Positions 12,730-22,357 are shown, numbered from the stretch's first letter. The stretch: DNA of 64,000 nucleotides from Alteromonas genovensis (GCF_010500895.1 NZ_JAAAWO010000010.1:1-64000), one strand, 5' to 3'. Translations and numbers: made by a program. Notes: generated from the letters alone by a model not told the origin.

Positions 12730-14640
12730 ATGCAAAGGAATTCAATGCACCGTAAGCGCCAAGCTATTCGCGACCATTCCGCGGAAGCCAATCTGTTTGC
12801 CCGTCGTGCAACCATTGCCTTTATCATTGTTACCGCCATGCTAGGCATCGTGCTTAACAATCTTTACTCCTTGCAAGTTACACAACACGATGACTATCAA
12901 ACTCGTTCAAATGGCAACCGCATTAAAGTACTGCCTGTTGCGCCAAATCGTGGGTTAATCTACGACCGAAATGGTGTATTGCTTGCCGAAAATAGACCCG
13001 TGTTTAGTTTGGAAGTCATCCCAGAAAAAGTTGACGACATCGATGAAACATTGGCGCGAATTAGCACGCTGATGGATATTACTGATGACGAAATTAAACG
13101 CTTTCAGAAAAACTTAAAGGGGACTCGCCGCTTCAAGCCTATTGTATTACGCACAGAGCTATCTGAAGAAGAGGTGGCAATTTTTTCAGCCAGCAAACAT
13201 AAATTTACGGGGGTGCAAATAGAAGCTCGTCTTGCTCGCCATTACCCCTATGCAGAAACCCTCACCCACGTACTGGGCTACGTTGCACGCATTAACAAAC
13301 GGGACTTACAAAAGATAGTTGAAGCCGGTCAAGAAGATAACTACGCCGCCACCTACGATATTGGCAAGCTTGGTATCGAAAAGTACCATGAAGAAATTCT
13401 CCATGGTGAAGTAGGATACCAACAGGTTGAAGTGAACAACCAAGGACGGATAATACGTGTATTAAACGTAGAGCCGCCCACACCAGGCAAGGATATTGTT
13501 CTTAACCTCGACCTGACTTTGCAACAAGAAGTTCAGCGCATTTTAGAAGGTACTCGTGGTGCAGTAGTAATTTCAGAAGTTAAGACTGGCGGCGTGCTGG
13601 CGCTCTACTCTAACCCTGGCTACGATCCGAACCTATTTGTTCACGGTATCAGCAGTAAAAATTACTCCGCGTTATTAAATTCACCAAACCGGCCGCTCAT
13701 TAACCGCGCTACACAGGGCCAATACTCACCAGCATCTACCATAAAGCCGCATTTGGCGTTGCTTGGGCTAGAAGACGGCGTAGTTAATGAGGACTACTCT
13801 ATTAAAGATAACGGCCGTTACCGATTACCTAACGTAGATCACGTTTGGCGAGACTGGAAACGGTGGGGTCATGGTGAAGTGGACATTGCGAAAGCGATCG
13901 AAGTGTCCTGTGACACCTACTATTACGATTTAGCCTATAACTTGGGTATCGATAAAATCAGTGAGGCCATGCGAAATTTCGGCTTTGGTGATTACACGGG
14001 TATCGATTTGTACGAAGAATCCGATGCGAATATGCCAAGCAGAGGGTGGAAACGCGCCCGCTTTAATCAGCCTTGGTATATTGGTGATACTATTCCTGTA
14101 GGCATCGGACAAAGCTTTTGGACCGCCACGCCTATTCAGCTTACCCACTCAATCAACACGTTAGTCAACCGAGGCGAGCGCTATATACCTCAGATCATTC
14201 GCGGTTACAGAAACCTTGATGGCACAGACGACCTGATCCCATTGAAAACCTCGCGCCCAATCCAGATTAACGATGAGAAGAACCTCGATATTGTATTAAA
14301 TGCTATGCACGATGTAGTTCATGGCGAAGAGGGAACCGCACGCTTTGCCTTCGCCGACACGCCTTATGAATCTGCGGGCAAGACGGGAACCGCTCAGTTA
14401 TTTACCGTAGGGCAAGACGAAAAGTACAACGCTGACGAAGTGGATGAAAGGCTTCGCGACAACGCCCTCTACGTTGGCTTTGCGCCCTTCGACAACCCAG
14501 AAATTTCTATTACGGTGGTGCTAGAAAATGCCGGTGGCGGAAGCTCTAATGCGGCGCCTATAGCAAGGAAATTAATGGATTTTTATTTTCGAGACAGACG
14601 TTTTGAAACCGCAAGTATCGACAGCGAGCTCGACGAATAA
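12730..14640 (+). CDS. mrdA: Penicillin-binding protein 2 (elongasome transpeptidase)
   Basis: Transpeptidase of the rod complex, working with RodA in lateral peptidoglycan synthesis. Of 636 residues, one N-terminal membrane helix is near 27-48, then the PBP dimerisation domain (RGLIYDRNG at about 74-82), then the transpeptidase domain with SxxK at S336-K339, SxD (SCD) at 393-395 and KTG at 551-553. A second ATG at 12745 has a better ribosome site (AAAGGA) and gives MHRKRQAIRDHSAE, nearer to family starts, so the first five residues are uncertain. The stop codon overlaps the rodA start (TAATG), indicating coupling. Confidence 0.97.
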   Translation: MQRNSMHRKRQAIRDHSAEANLFARRATIAFIIVTAMLGIVLNNLYSLQVTQHDDYQTRSNGNRIKVLPVAPNRGLIYDRNGVLLAENRPVFSLEVIPEKVDDIDETLARISTLMDITDDEIKRFQKNLKGTRRFKPIVLRTELSEEEVAIFSASKHKFTGVQIEARLARHYPYAETLTHVLGYVARINKRDLQKIVEAGQEDNYAATYDIGKLGIEKYHEEILHGEVGYQQVEVNNQGRIIRVLNVEPPTPGKDIVLNLDLTLQQEVQRILEGTRGAVVISEVKTGGVLALYSNPGYDPNLFVHGISSKNYSALLNSPNRPLINRATQGQYSPASTIKPHLALLGLEDGVVNEDYSIKDNGRYRLPNVDHVWRDWKRWGHGEVDIAKAIEVSCDTYYYDLAYNLGIDKISEAMRNFGFGDYTGIDLYEESDANMPSRGWKRARFNQPWYIGDTIPVGIGQSFWTATPIQLTHSINTLVNRGERYIPQIIRGYRNLDGTDDLIPLKTSRPIQINDEKNLDIVLNAMHDVVHGEEGTARFAFADTPYESAGKTGTAQLFTVGQDEKYNADEVDERLRDNALYVGFAPFDNPEISITVVLENAGGGSSNAAPIARKLMDFYFRDRRFETASIDSELDE

Positions 14641-15755
14641 TGAAAAGAACGGCAATCACGCCAGATAAAATAAGCTTTTTACAGCGTATCCATGTGGATG
14701 GCTGGTTGCTGCTTGGCCTGTTGGTCTTAAGTGGCGTTGGACTAGTCACACTCTATTCTGCGTCAGGTCAAGATATGGCGCAAATGGAGCGACAGTTTAC
14801 TCGCTTAGGTCTGAGCTTTGTCGTTATGGCAATACTGGCTCAATTGCCGCCTGGTTTCTATCGACGTCTCTCACCTTTTGCCTTCGCGGTGGGGCTACTT
14901 ATGTTAGTTGCCGTTTTACTTTTTGGTGACATGGGAAAAGGCGCGCAGCGCTGGCTTGACTTTGGTTTTATTCGTTTTCAACCATCGGAGTTGATGAAAC
15001 TCGCCGTACCAATGATGGTAGCATGGTATATTAGTAAACATACCCTACCCCCGCGAACGCATCATATTGCGCTAGGCTTTACTATGGTGGTAGTGCCCAC
15101 GGTGCTCATTGCCAAGCAGCCTGATTTGGGAACATCGTTACTTATTGCAAGCTCTGGTGTGTTTGCCATCTTTCTTGCAGGGATGAGCTGGCGCCTTATC
15201 TCTTTGGTAGGTGCGCTTATTGGCGCATTTGCCCCTATCATGTGGTTTTTCTTAATGAAAGATTATCAGAAGCAGCGGGTATTAACGTTTTTAAATCCTG
15301 AGAGCGACCCACTTGGCTCGGGCTATCATATTATTCAATCTCAGATAGCGATTGGTTCCGGTGGCGTTGAGGGCAAGGGCTGGCTTCAAGGTACACAGTC
15401 TCAACTAGAGTTTTTACCTGAGCGGCATACCGACTTTATCTTTTCTGTTTTTAGTGAAGAGTTTGGTCTAACCGGCGTTATGGTACTACTGGCTATCTAT
15501 TTGTGCATTATTTTACGCGGTTTAATCATTTCTAGTCGGGCTCAAGACGCCTTTTCAAAATTACTCGGTGGTAGTATTACCTTAACCTTTTTTGTCTATG
15601 TATTCGTAAACATGGGCATGGTATCCGGTTTACTCCCTGTCGTGGGTGTTCCATTGCCATTAGTGAGTTATGGCGGTACATCAATGGTGACATTAATGGC
15701 GGGTTTTGGCATTCTTATGTCTATAGCAACGCAAAAACGTTTAATATCCCGATGA
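14640..15755 (+). CDS. rodA: Rod-shape peptidoglycan glycosyltransferase RodA
   Basis: SEDS-family polymerase that makes glycan strands from lipid II with PBP2. It is 371 residues with about ten membrane helices. Family signatures are visible: the KGAQRWLDFGFIRFQPSE block, the IAKQPDLGTSLL block, the FLPERHTDFIFSVFSEEFG block and the C-terminal PLPLVSYGGTSM. The start overlaps the mrdA stop by 1 nt, and the stop overlaps the ATG of rlpA by 4 nt, so mrdA-rodA-rlpA form a translationally coupled set. Confidence 0.97.
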   Translation: MKRTAITPDKISFLQRIHVDGWLLLGLLVLSGVGLVTLYSASGQDMAQMERQFTRLGLSFVVMAILAQLPPGFYRRLSPFAFAVGLLMLVAVLLFGDMGKGAQRWLDFGFIRFQPSELMKLAVPMMVAWYISKHTLPPRTHHIALGFTMVVVPTVLIAKQPDLGTSLLIASSGVFAIFLAGMSWRLISLVGALIGAFAPIMWFFLMKDYQKQRVLTFLNPESDPLGSGYHIIQSQIAIGSGGVEGKGWLQGTQSQLEFLPERHTDFIFSVFSEEFGLTGVMVLLAIYLCIILRGLIISSRAQDAFSKLLGGSITLTFFVYVFVNMGMVSGLLPVVGVPLPLVSYGGTSMVTLMAGFGILMSIATQKRLISR

Positions 15756-16840
15756 CCTTGCCAATTTCAATGCGCCCGCAAATTTCGAAGCTAATGCATC
15801 AGTTTTGTCGTATATTGTTATCGTTGCCATCGGTTTTGTTGCCGTTGCTTTCGTTGTTAAACTCGCCAAGTTTGGTTAAGCGCATCATTCACGCAAATAC
15901 CCGAGGCTTTTTGCTTTTCTCATGTGTATCGACGTTACTGTTAAGCGGATGTCAGTCAGGCCAAACTGGTCGCTATACACAATCACAAGACTCCGCCCCT
16001 AATTACGTGGCTAAACTGCCAGAAACCCTCGACGCTGTGCCTAAGTTCGAAGCCTACCGCACCTTTAACAACAGACCCTACAAAGTCCTTGGCAAACATT
16101 ATACGCCGATGACCTCAGGCAAAGGCTACGAAAAGGTGGGATATGCCAGTTGGTATGGTCAGAAGTTTCATGGCCACCTTACGTCAAATGGTGAAACGTA
16201 CAATATGTTTGCCATGAGTGCAGCACACAAAACCTTGCCTCTACCCTCTTTCGTGAGAGTGACAAACTTAGAGAATAATAAACAAGCTATTGTTCGTGTA
16301 AACGATCGGGGCCCCTTTCATGACAATAGGGTTATTGACTTGTCTTATGCCGCTGCGGTGAAGCTGGGCTATCACAGCAAAGGCACTGCAAAGGTAAAAC
16401 TAGAGGTCATTCATTTCGATGAAGACAATAACGTCACGATAGGGAGTAATCCCACCGTCAGTTATGATGAATACTTGGGTATAGGTGTTCCGGATAAGAT
16501 TGCTACGAGTAACGCAGCGCCAATTAAGATGGCTCAGTCTGAAGCTGTAGAAAACACAGCACAACGCAATAAACAGTCTACAGCCACCCAAAATGAAAGC
16601 CCCATCAACGCTGGCGGTATATTTATTCAGGTTGCTGCCCTATCTAACGCAGAGAAGGCAAAATCCATAAGCAATGTGTTGTCTGCTTTATATCAGCTCC
16701 CCGCCCATCTTCCTGTAAGTAACAATATCTACAAACTTCAGCTTGGTCCTATTGAAGACGAACAAATGATTGAAGACGTGTTAAGTCAGCTTAAACAAAA
16801 CGGCTACCCACATGCTTATGCAATAAGACAGCCTCAATAG
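15752..16840 (+). CDS. rlpA: Septal ring lipoprotein RlpA (DPBB + SPOR)
   Basis: Outer-membrane lipoprotein of the RlpA family; the Pseudomonas homologue is a lytic transglycosylase acting on denuded glycan at septa. The lipobox is LLSGC with Cys67 if the ATG at 15752 (overlapping the rodA stop) is used, leaving an unusually long 66-residue leader. A TTG at 15872 would give a normal 26-residue leader but has no clear ribosome site. After the cysteine come the double-psi beta-barrel domain (about 123-220, with YASWYG and the VNDRGPF motif) and a C-terminal SPOR domain (about 290-360) for binding denuded peptidoglycan. Confidence 0.93.
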   Translation: MTLPISMRPQISKLMHQFCRILLSLPSVLLPLLSLLNSPSLVKRIIHANTRGFLLFSCVSTLLLSGCQSGQTGRYTQSQDSAPNYVAKLPETLDAVPKFEAYRTFNNRPYKVLGKHYTPMTSGKGYEKVGYASWYGQKFHGHLTSNGETYNMFAMSAAHKTLPLPSFVRVTNLENNKQAIVRVNDRGPFHDNRVIDLSYAAAVKLGYHSKGTAKVKLEVIHFDEDNNVTIGSNPTVSYDEYLGIGVPDKIATSNAAPIKMAQSEAVENTAQRNKQSTATQNESPINAGGIFIQVAALSNAEKAKSISNVLSALYQLPAHLPVSNNIYKLQLGPIEDEQMIEDVLSQLKQNGYPHAYAIRQPQ

Positions 16841-16910
16841 CACTTTCATCGAAACTTTTTCGGTAAACCCTAGTCCTATGTTCAGCCTTGCGATAGACTT
16901 CGGTACTATT

Positions 16911-16958
16911 GCAATCTCTAGTGTAATTTCTATCGCAATTTCTATGACAATCTCTATA
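16911..16958. repeat. Four imperfect 12-bp tandem repeats upstream of dacA
   Basis: Units read GCAATCTCTAGT, GTAATTTCTATC, GCAATTTCTATG and ACAATCTCTATA, four copies with period 12. They lie in the 234-bp gap between rlpA and dacA, about 115 bp before the dacA start. No protein-coding role is seen. Confidence 0.75.
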
Positions 16959-17074
16959 TGTCATTTTGATATGCAATTACTAATCGCTCTTGATGGGTAG
17001 TCTTAGTGGTGAGAACGTCAATCTAAGAGTAGCTGTAAACTCACACGGATATAACTCGGTAAAAGAAATAAACC

Positions 17075-18259
17075 ATGCTAAAAATAATTAAACGCGCTAA
17101 AGCGCCTTCACTGTCATTTGCCTTCTTATTGCTCGGCGTATTTTTTAACATTGCTCACGCTGCTGTTGTTACCCCCCCAGCGCCTACTGTAGCCGCAGAA
17201 GGCTTTTTGCTTACTGATTTTGAAACAGGTCATGTTATTGCGGAAAAAAATGCTGATATGCAGCTCGCTCCAGCAAGTCTTACTAAAATAATGACTATCT
17301 ACGTAATAGGTAAGGAACTTCAGTCTGGCAATATCAGCTTAGATGATGAAGTCACTATTTCAGAAAACGCATGGGCGAAGAAATTTCCAGATTCTTCGAA
17401 AATGTTTATCGAAGTAGGTACTCAGGTTTCAGTAAGCGACTTACTTCGCGGTATTGTGGTGCAATCAGGTAACGACGCATGTGTGGCAATGGCAGAACAT
17501 GTAGCAGGCTCTCAATCGGCCTTTGCAAGCATGATGAATGCACATTCTCAGGCCCTTGGATTAACCAGCACCAACTGGGTTAATGCACATGGTTTACACG
17601 ACCCAGACCACTACACCACCCCCCGTGACATGGCAGTGCTATCTCGCGCACTTATTGCTGAAACGCCAGAAATGTATGCGATTTACAGCGAAAAAGAATT
17701 CACGTTTAACGGCATTAAGCAATATAACCGCAACAGCTTGTTGTGGGATAAAAGCCTCAATGTTGACGGTATCAAAACTGGACATACATCTGATGCAGGT
17801 TACAGCCTTATCACATCAGCAGAGCAAGGCGACATGCGCCTGATTTCAGTTGTTATGGGCACCGACAGCGAGCGAGCGCGTAAGGTTGAAAATAAGAAGC
17901 TACTTAAATACGGCTTCCGCTTTTTCGAAACCGTCATTCCTTATGAAGCAGGTCAGAGCTTTGTGGCACACCGAATTTACATGGGTGACAGAGAAACTGT
18001 GGACCTTGGAATTAATCAATCTACCCCCATTACCATTCCACGCGGTCAAGCTGAGAACCTAGAAGCTAATTTTGAGCTAGATAAAAAGCTTGAAGCACCA
18101 CTGGCAAAAGGACAAGTTGTTGGAAAACTTTACCTTCAGCTTGGTGGTGAAGACGTAGCCAGCTATCCCCTTGTTACACTTCAAGAAGTGAAGGAAGGCA
18201 GCATGTTCAACCGCCTAAAAGATTACATAATGCTTCAAATTGGTTTTGACGACGAATAA
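17075..18259 (+). CDS. dacA: D-alanyl-D-alanine carboxypeptidase (PBP5/DacA)
   Basis: Periplasmic, membrane-anchored enzyme that trims the terminal D-Ala from peptidoglycan stem peptides and helps keep cell shape. It has 394 residues: signal peptide near 1-29 (ending AHAA), then the peptidase S11 domain with SxxK at S68-K71, SGN at 131-133 and KTG at 234-236. A C-terminal PBP5 domain ends in an amphipathic helix (about 380-392, MFNRLKDYIMLQIGF) that anchors the protein to the inner membrane. ATG start. A strong terminator follows, so ybeD-lipB-lipA form a separate unit. Confidence 0.97.
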   Translation: MLKIIKRAKAPSLSFAFLLLGVFFNIAHAAVVTPPAPTVAAEGFLLTDFETGHVIAEKNADMQLAPASLTKIMTIYVIGKELQSGNISLDDEVTISENAWAKKFPDSSKMFIEVGTQVSVSDLLRGIVVQSGNDACVAMAEHVAGSQSAFASMMNAHSQALGLTSTNWVNAHGLHDPDHYTTPRDMAVLSRALIAETPEMYAIYSEKEFTFNGIKQYNRNSLLWDKSLNVDGIKTGHTSDAGYSLITSAEQGDMRLISVVMGTDSERARKVENKKLLKYGFRFFETVIPYEAGQSFVAHRIYMGDRETVDLGINQSTPITIPRGQAENLEANFELDKKLEAPLAKGQVVGKLYLQLGGEDVASYPLVTLQEVKEGSMFNRLKDYIMLQIGFDDE

Positions 18260-18287
18260 ATAATTGCGTTAACACCTAGTTGTGAAG

Positions 18288-18319
18288 CGGCCAGATTGAT
18301 ACAATCTGGCCGTTTTTTT
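18288..18319 (+). terminator. Rho-independent terminator of dacA
   Basis: Perfect 11-bp stem CGGCCAGATTG / CAATCTGGCCG with a 3-nt loop followed by seven T, 28 bp after the dacA stop codon. Confidence 0.93.
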
Positions 18320-18348
18320 ATATAAAGTTTACATACCGAGAATATCGC

Positions 18349-18612
18349 ATGGATACCCGTTTCGACGAACTGTTAGATTTTCCCACACACCAGACGTTTA
18401 AAATTATGGGCGTTGCCCATGAAGACTTACCTGAACAGGTAATATCGTGTTTGCAGCAGCACGCGCCTGGTGATTATGTGCCTGCTATAAAGCCTAGCAG
18501 CAAAGGCAGCTATCACTCATTGTCATTAAGCGTACGAGTAACCAGCAAAGAACATATGGAAACCATTTACACCGAGCTGGCTAAGCTAGAATTAGTTAGG
18601 GTTGTTCTGTAA
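18349..18612 (+). CDS. ybeD: DUF493 family regulator YbeD
   Basis: Small 87-residue cytosolic protein of the YbeD/DUF493 family, which has an ACT-like fold and is nearly always linked to lipB. The pattern FKIMGVAHEDLPEQV, then KPSSKGSYHSLSLSVRVTS, and the terminal LVRVVL strand matches the family. Its biochemical role is unproven; a regulatory function for lipoylation is often suggested from its context. ATG start; its stop codon directly abuts the GTG start of lipB. Confidence 0.93.
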   Translation: MDTRFDELLDFPTHQTFKIMGVAHEDLPEQVISCLQQHAPGDYVPAIKPSSKGSYHSLSLSVRVTSKEHMETIYTELAKLELVRVVL

Positions 18613-19305
18613 GTGAGTACGCAAGAGCAGGTTGTTAAAGCCAGCGATGACGTTAACTCCAAAAGTGACGTCATTATTCGCCAGTTGGGACGTCAATCTT
18701 ACGAACCTATTTGGCAAGCAATGCAGCGCTTTACTGATAAGCGTGACAATGACACTACTGATGAAATTTGGTTAGTGGAACACGACCCTGTGTTTACACA
18801 AGGTCAAGCTGGAAAAGCAGAACATATATTATTGCCTGGCGACATTCCTGTTGTACAAGTTGATAGAGGTGGTCAAGTCACCTATCACGGCCCAGGTCAG
18901 CAGGTAATTTACCTGCTTCTAAACATTAAACGTAGAAAATTAGGCGTAAGACACCTCGTCACCGCAATGGAAGAAGCGGTGGTAGGATTGCTAGCCCCCC
19001 ATGATATTAGTGCTTATCCCAAGCCAGATGCACCAGGCGTTTACGTCAACGAGCAAAAGGTCTGCTCACTTGGCTTAAGAATACGTAATGGTTGCTCATT
19101 TCATGGACTAGCGTTAAATGTTAATATGGATTTATCACCGTTTCAGCGTATTAATCCATGCGGCTATGCAGGTATGGAAATGACGGACACCGCGCGTCTT
19201 AACGGTCCCGATTCGCTTGAACAGGCTGGCGATGAGCTTGTACGCTTATTACTAGAGGCGCTTTCCTTTACGGAAACAACATATAAAGAAGGTTTTGATG
19301 AGTAA
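18613..19305 (+). CDS. lipB: Octanoyl-[acyl-carrier-protein]:protein transferase LipB
   Basis: Transfers octanoate from ACP to lipoyl domains, the first step of lipoate assembly. It is 230 residues from a GTG placed immediately after the ybeD stop. The substrate-binding [12 protein letters not shown] is at 85-96, and the acyl-enzyme pair Lys149 and Cys183 is present (in NEQKVCSLG and INPCGYAG). The N-terminus is about 20 residues longer than E. coli LipB. The lipA start lies inside the end of this gene, so the two are coupled. Confidence 0.96.
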   Translation: MSTQEQVVKASDDVNSKSDVIIRQLGRQSYEPIWQAMQRFTDKRDNDTTDEIWLVEHDPVFTQGQAGKAEHILLPGDIPVVQVDRGGQVTYHGPGQQVIYLLLNIKRRKLGVRHLVTAMEEAVVGLLAPHDISAYPKPDAPGVYVNEQKVCSLGLRIRNGCSFHGLALNVNMDLSPFQRINPCGYAGMEMTDTARLNGPDSLEQAGDELVRLLLEALSFTETTYKEGFDE

Positions 19306-20260
19306 CGCACGACCTACAGCGGGGGTAAAACTCCGAGATGATGAAAAAGTAAAACACATTCCAATCACCATTGTTCCCACTGAAAAGGAAGAAATGCTGA
19401 GGAAGCCTGAGTGGATCAAGATTAAACTCCCCCGCTCTACGGAAAAAATTGATCACATCAAGCGTACGCTTAGAAAGAACAATCTGCACTCGGTTTGTGA
19501 AGAAGCAAGCTGTCCAAATTTAGCTGAGTGCTTTAATCATGGTACTGCAACGTTCATGATCTTGGGTGATATATGCACACGTCGCTGCCCGTTTTGCGAT
19601 GTTGCTCACGGTAAGCCATTACCCCCAAGCGCTGAAGAGCCTGAAAAGCTAGCTAAAACCATTGCAGAGATGAACCTTCGCTATGTGGTTATTACGTCTG
19701 TTGACCGAGATGACCTACGCGATGGCGGTGCACAGCATTTTGTAGATTGTATTAATGCCATTCGAGAGCACAGCCCTACTACCACTATTGAAGTGCTAGT
19801 ACCCGATTTCAGAGGGCGAATGGACCGTGCGCTTGAGATATTTAAAAATGGTGAGCCTGATGTGTTCAATCACAACTTAGAAACCATTCCTCGCCTTTAC
19901 CGCGAATGTCGTCCTGGTGCCAATTATCAGTGGTCGCTTGATTTGCTTAAGAAGTTTAAAGCGCAGCACCCTCACATTAAAACCAAGTCAGGTTTGATGA
20001 TGGGTATGGGTGAAGAAAACGAAGAGATCCAAGGTGTATTAAGAGACCTTCGGGATCACGACGTTGATATGCTGACGCTAGGTCAATACCTACAGCCCAG
20101 CCGTCACCACTTTCCTGTGAAGCGATATGTGCACCCTACTGAGTTTGATGCTCTAGGTGATTACGCGAAAGAGATAGGATTTACCCACGCTGCGTGTGGT
20201 CCAATGGTACGCTCAAGTTACCATGCTGATCAGCAAGCTGCCGGTGTAGAAGTAAAATAG
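19298..20260 (+). CDS. lipA: Lipoyl synthase LipA (radical SAM)
   Basis: Inserts two sulfur atoms into octanoylated domains, completing lipoate synthesis. From the ATG at 19298, 8 nt inside lipB and preceded by AAGG, the product is 320 residues. Both iron-sulfur clusters are supported: the auxiliary-cluster cysteines C67, C72 and C78 (CX4CX5C) and the radical-SAM cysteines C93, C97 and C100 (CTRRCPFC). A TTG one codon upstream (19295) is the only close alternative. A terminator follows, closing the ybeD-lipB-lipA unit. Confidence 0.97.
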   Translation: MSNARPTAGVKLRDDEKVKHIPITIVPTEKEEMLRKPEWIKIKLPRSTEKIDHIKRTLRKNNLHSVCEEASCPNLAECFNHGTATFMILGDICTRRCPFCDVAHGKPLPPSAEEPEKLAKTIAEMNLRYVVITSVDRDDLRDGGAQHFVDCINAIREHSPTTTIEVLVPDFRGRMDRALEIFKNGEPDVFNHNLETIPRLYRECRPGANYQWSLDLLKKFKAQHPHIKTKSGLMMGMGEENEEIQGVLRDLRDHDVDMLTLGQYLQPSRHHFPVKRYVHPTEFDALGDYAKEIGFTHAACGPMVRSSYHADQQAAGVEVK

Positions 20261-20279
20261 GCATATCTATGTCAATAAG

Positions 20280-20310
20280 AGGCGGCCGTTAATAGCGAGC
20301 CGCCTTTTTT
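20280..20310 (+). terminator. Rho-independent terminator of lipA
   Basis: GGCGGC / GCCGCC stem with a 12-nt loop followed by six T, about 20 bp after the lipA stop. Confidence 0.85.
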
Positions 20311-20400
20311 GTATAACGAGTGACAAAGTATGGACGACTGCTAAAATGCAGCCACACTTATTTATCGCAAAAAACGCAAAAAGCAGACAACAGGGTATTC

Positions 20401-21408
20401 ATGCGTAAACATATTTATATCGCCTATACAGGCGGCACCATAGGGATGAAGCCATCGAGTCAAGGGTATGTGCCTGCTGCTGGGTTCTTAACAGAAACTC
20501 TGGCGAAAATGCCTGAGTTTAACCGCAGTGAAATGCCGCTTTTTACTATTCATGAGTACGACAATTTAATCGACTCTTCGGATATGAGCCCATCGGATTG
20601 GCAGCGTATTGCAGACGATATAGCTGATAACTATGACGACTACGACGGCTTTATTATTTTGCATGGTACCGACACCATGGCCTACACGTCGTCAGCCTTA
20701 AGCTTTATGCTTGAAGACCTCGCTAAGCCGGTGATAGTGACGGGCTCTCAGATACCGCTGGCTGAACTGCGCTCAGATGGTCAGGTAAACCTGTTAAATG
20801 CCCTGTTTATTGCCGCCAATTTCCCTATCGCAGAAGTCGGGTTATTTTTTAACAATCGTTTACTACGCGGAAATCGCAGCCGTAAAGTAGATGCAGACGG
20901 CTTTAACGCATTTGACTCACCCAACTTCCCTCCTCTACTAGAGGCCGGAATAAATATTCGCCTTAAAGCAGGTGAATTAGCAAAAGCGTCAGATAAAAAG
21001 CTGACCGTTTCTAATGTATCCGCTCAGCCCATTGGCATGGTGAGCCTGTATCCGGGAATTGCGCCTGAAGTCATTAAAAATACGCTGCAGCAACCGGTTA
21101 ATGCACTCATACTATTAAGTTATGGTGTGGGGAATGCACCTCAAAATCCAAAACTGATTGAGCAGTTGCAATACGCTAAATCTAGAGAAATACCGGTAGT
21201 TAACTGCACACAATGCATTCGCGGTAGAGTAAACATGGGTGGGTATGCCACCGGCCATGGTCTTCAAGAGGTTGGCGTGCTTTCGGGCAGTGACATGACC
21301 CCCGAGGCTGCACTAGCAAAGCTGCATTATTTATTAAGTAAAAATCTCTCGTTTGAACAAATCAATTTACTGCTCACCGCCAACCTGCGCGGCGAGTTAA
21401 GCGAATAA
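20401..21408 (+). CDS. ansA: Cytoplasmic L-asparaginase (type I)
   Basis: Hydrolyses L-asparagine to aspartate and ammonia. It is 335 residues from the ATG at 20401, which is preceded by AGGG. The reading frame is open upstream to a GTG at 20320, but that would add residues with no homology and run into the lipA terminator. The two asparaginase signatures are TGGTIG at 10-15 and HGTDTMAYT at 88-96, which supply the catalytic threonines. There is no signal peptide, consistent with the cytoplasmic AnsA type. The DUF2797 gene begins 11 bp downstream and is probably cotranscribed. Confidence 0.95.
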   Translation: MRKHIYIAYTGGTIGMKPSSQGYVPAAGFLTETLAKMPEFNRSEMPLFTIHEYDNLIDSSDMSPSDWQRIADDIADNYDDYDGFIILHGTDTMAYTSSALSFMLEDLAKPVIVTGSQIPLAELRSDGQVNLLNALFIAANFPIAEVGLFFNNRLLRGNRSRKVDADGFNAFDSPNFPPLLEAGINIRLKAGELAKASDKKLTVSNVSAQPIGMVSLYPGIAPEVIKNTLQQPVNALILLSYGVGNAPQNPKLIEQLQYAKSREIPVVNCTQCIRGRVNMGGYATGHGLQEVGVLSGSDMTPEAALAKLHYLLSKNLSFEQINLLLTANLRGELSE

Positions 21409-21419
21409 GGTACTAAATT

Positions 21420-22262
21420 TTGACACAAAGTTATTCTGGTGCATTACGAAAAATGCGTACTCATGCATTTGATAATAGTGAAGTTTGCTATGAACTCCCT
21501 ATTGGAGATAGCAGCGTAGACATGAACGCACTGATAGGACGGGAGATTTCATTGTCCTTTAACAATGAAATTCACTGTGTTCACTGCAGCCGAAAAACCA
21601 AAAAGAGTTTCAACCAGGGTTATTGCTACCCTTGCCTCATTTCACTTGCTCAGTGCGACAGCTGTATTATAAAACCTGAAAAGTGCCACTACCACGAAGG
21701 TACGTGTCGCGAGCCAGAATGGGGAGAGGCCCACTGCTTTAACGAACACTTTGTCTACTTAGCTAATACAGGCAACGTGAAAGTGGGTATTACCCGAGAA
21801 GTAACCGAATCTGTCTCGCCTCGTTGGATGGACCAAGGCGCAACGCAAGCCACGGTTATGCTGCGCGTACCAGACAGATTAACTAGCGGGCTTGTGGAAA
21901 CGTTATGCAAAAACCATATTGCCGATAAGACTAACTGGCGCACCATGCTAAAAGGCAAGCCAGAAGAAGTGGATTTAATAGCAGTAAAACACGATCTCAT
22001 GGAGAAAATTTCCGATGAACTTGCTGCGCTAAAACAAGAAAAAGGGCTTCAAGCTGTATCTGAGGTAGAGTCGAAAGTACATCAAATCAACTTTCCGGTA
22101 GACACCTACCCAGAAAAAATAAAATCGATTAATCTCGACAAAACCCCTGACTTTTCTGGTGAGCTTAAGGGTATTAAAGGGCAATACTGGATGCTTGATG
22201 GAGACAGGGTTATCAACATTCGAAAATTTGCTGGCTATAACGTCACGCTTCAAGTTTTCTAA
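21420..22262 (+). CDS. DUF2797 family zinc-binding protein
   Basis: 280-residue protein starting at TTG, 11 bp after ansA. The N-terminal half carries cysteine pairs typical of zinc knuckles: CVHC near 53-56, then YCYPC, CDSC and a Cys/His group CHYHEGTC. The stretch VYLANTGNVKVGITRE, followed by RWMDQGATQA, resembles the start of GIY-YIG-like folds and is the conserved core of DUF2797. No function has been shown for this family to my knowledge, and the nuclease-like resemblance is inference from pattern alone. A weak hairpin follows the stop. Confidence 0.8.
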   Translation: MTQSYSGALRKMRTHAFDNSEVCYELPIGDSSVDMNALIGREISLSFNNEIHCVHCSRKTKKSFNQGYCYPCLISLAQCDSCIIKPEKCHYHEGTCREPEWGEAHCFNEHFVYLANTGNVKVGITREVTESVSPRWMDQGATQATVMLRVPDRLTSGLVETLCKNHIADKTNWRTMLKGKPEEVDLIAVKHDLMEKISDELAALKQEKGLQAVSEVESKVHQINFPVDTYPEKIKSINLDKTPDFSGELKGIKGQYWMLDGDRVINIRKFAGYNVTLQVF

Positions 22263-22302
22263 CGCCTTGTCTTATAGATGCCGCAAAGAAAATTAACTGA
22301 TA

Positions 22303-22328
22303 AAGGGCGCACGCAATGTGCGCCTTTA
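22303..22328. terminator. Hairpin between convergent DUF2797 and nitroreductase genes
   Basis: GGCGCAC / GTGCGCC stem with a 5-nt loop and flanking AAA/TTT, placed between two convergent stop codons. T-runs are short on both sides, so it may act as a moderate bidirectional terminator. Confidence 0.6.
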
Positions 22329-22357
22329 CATTTATCTAAAGTAGCTAGTGCGTTTCA

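Noticed and set aside
16911-16958. The tandem array considered as a CRISPR-like or centromere-like element
   Set aside because: Units are only 12 bp with no spacers and no cas, par or replication genes are nearby.
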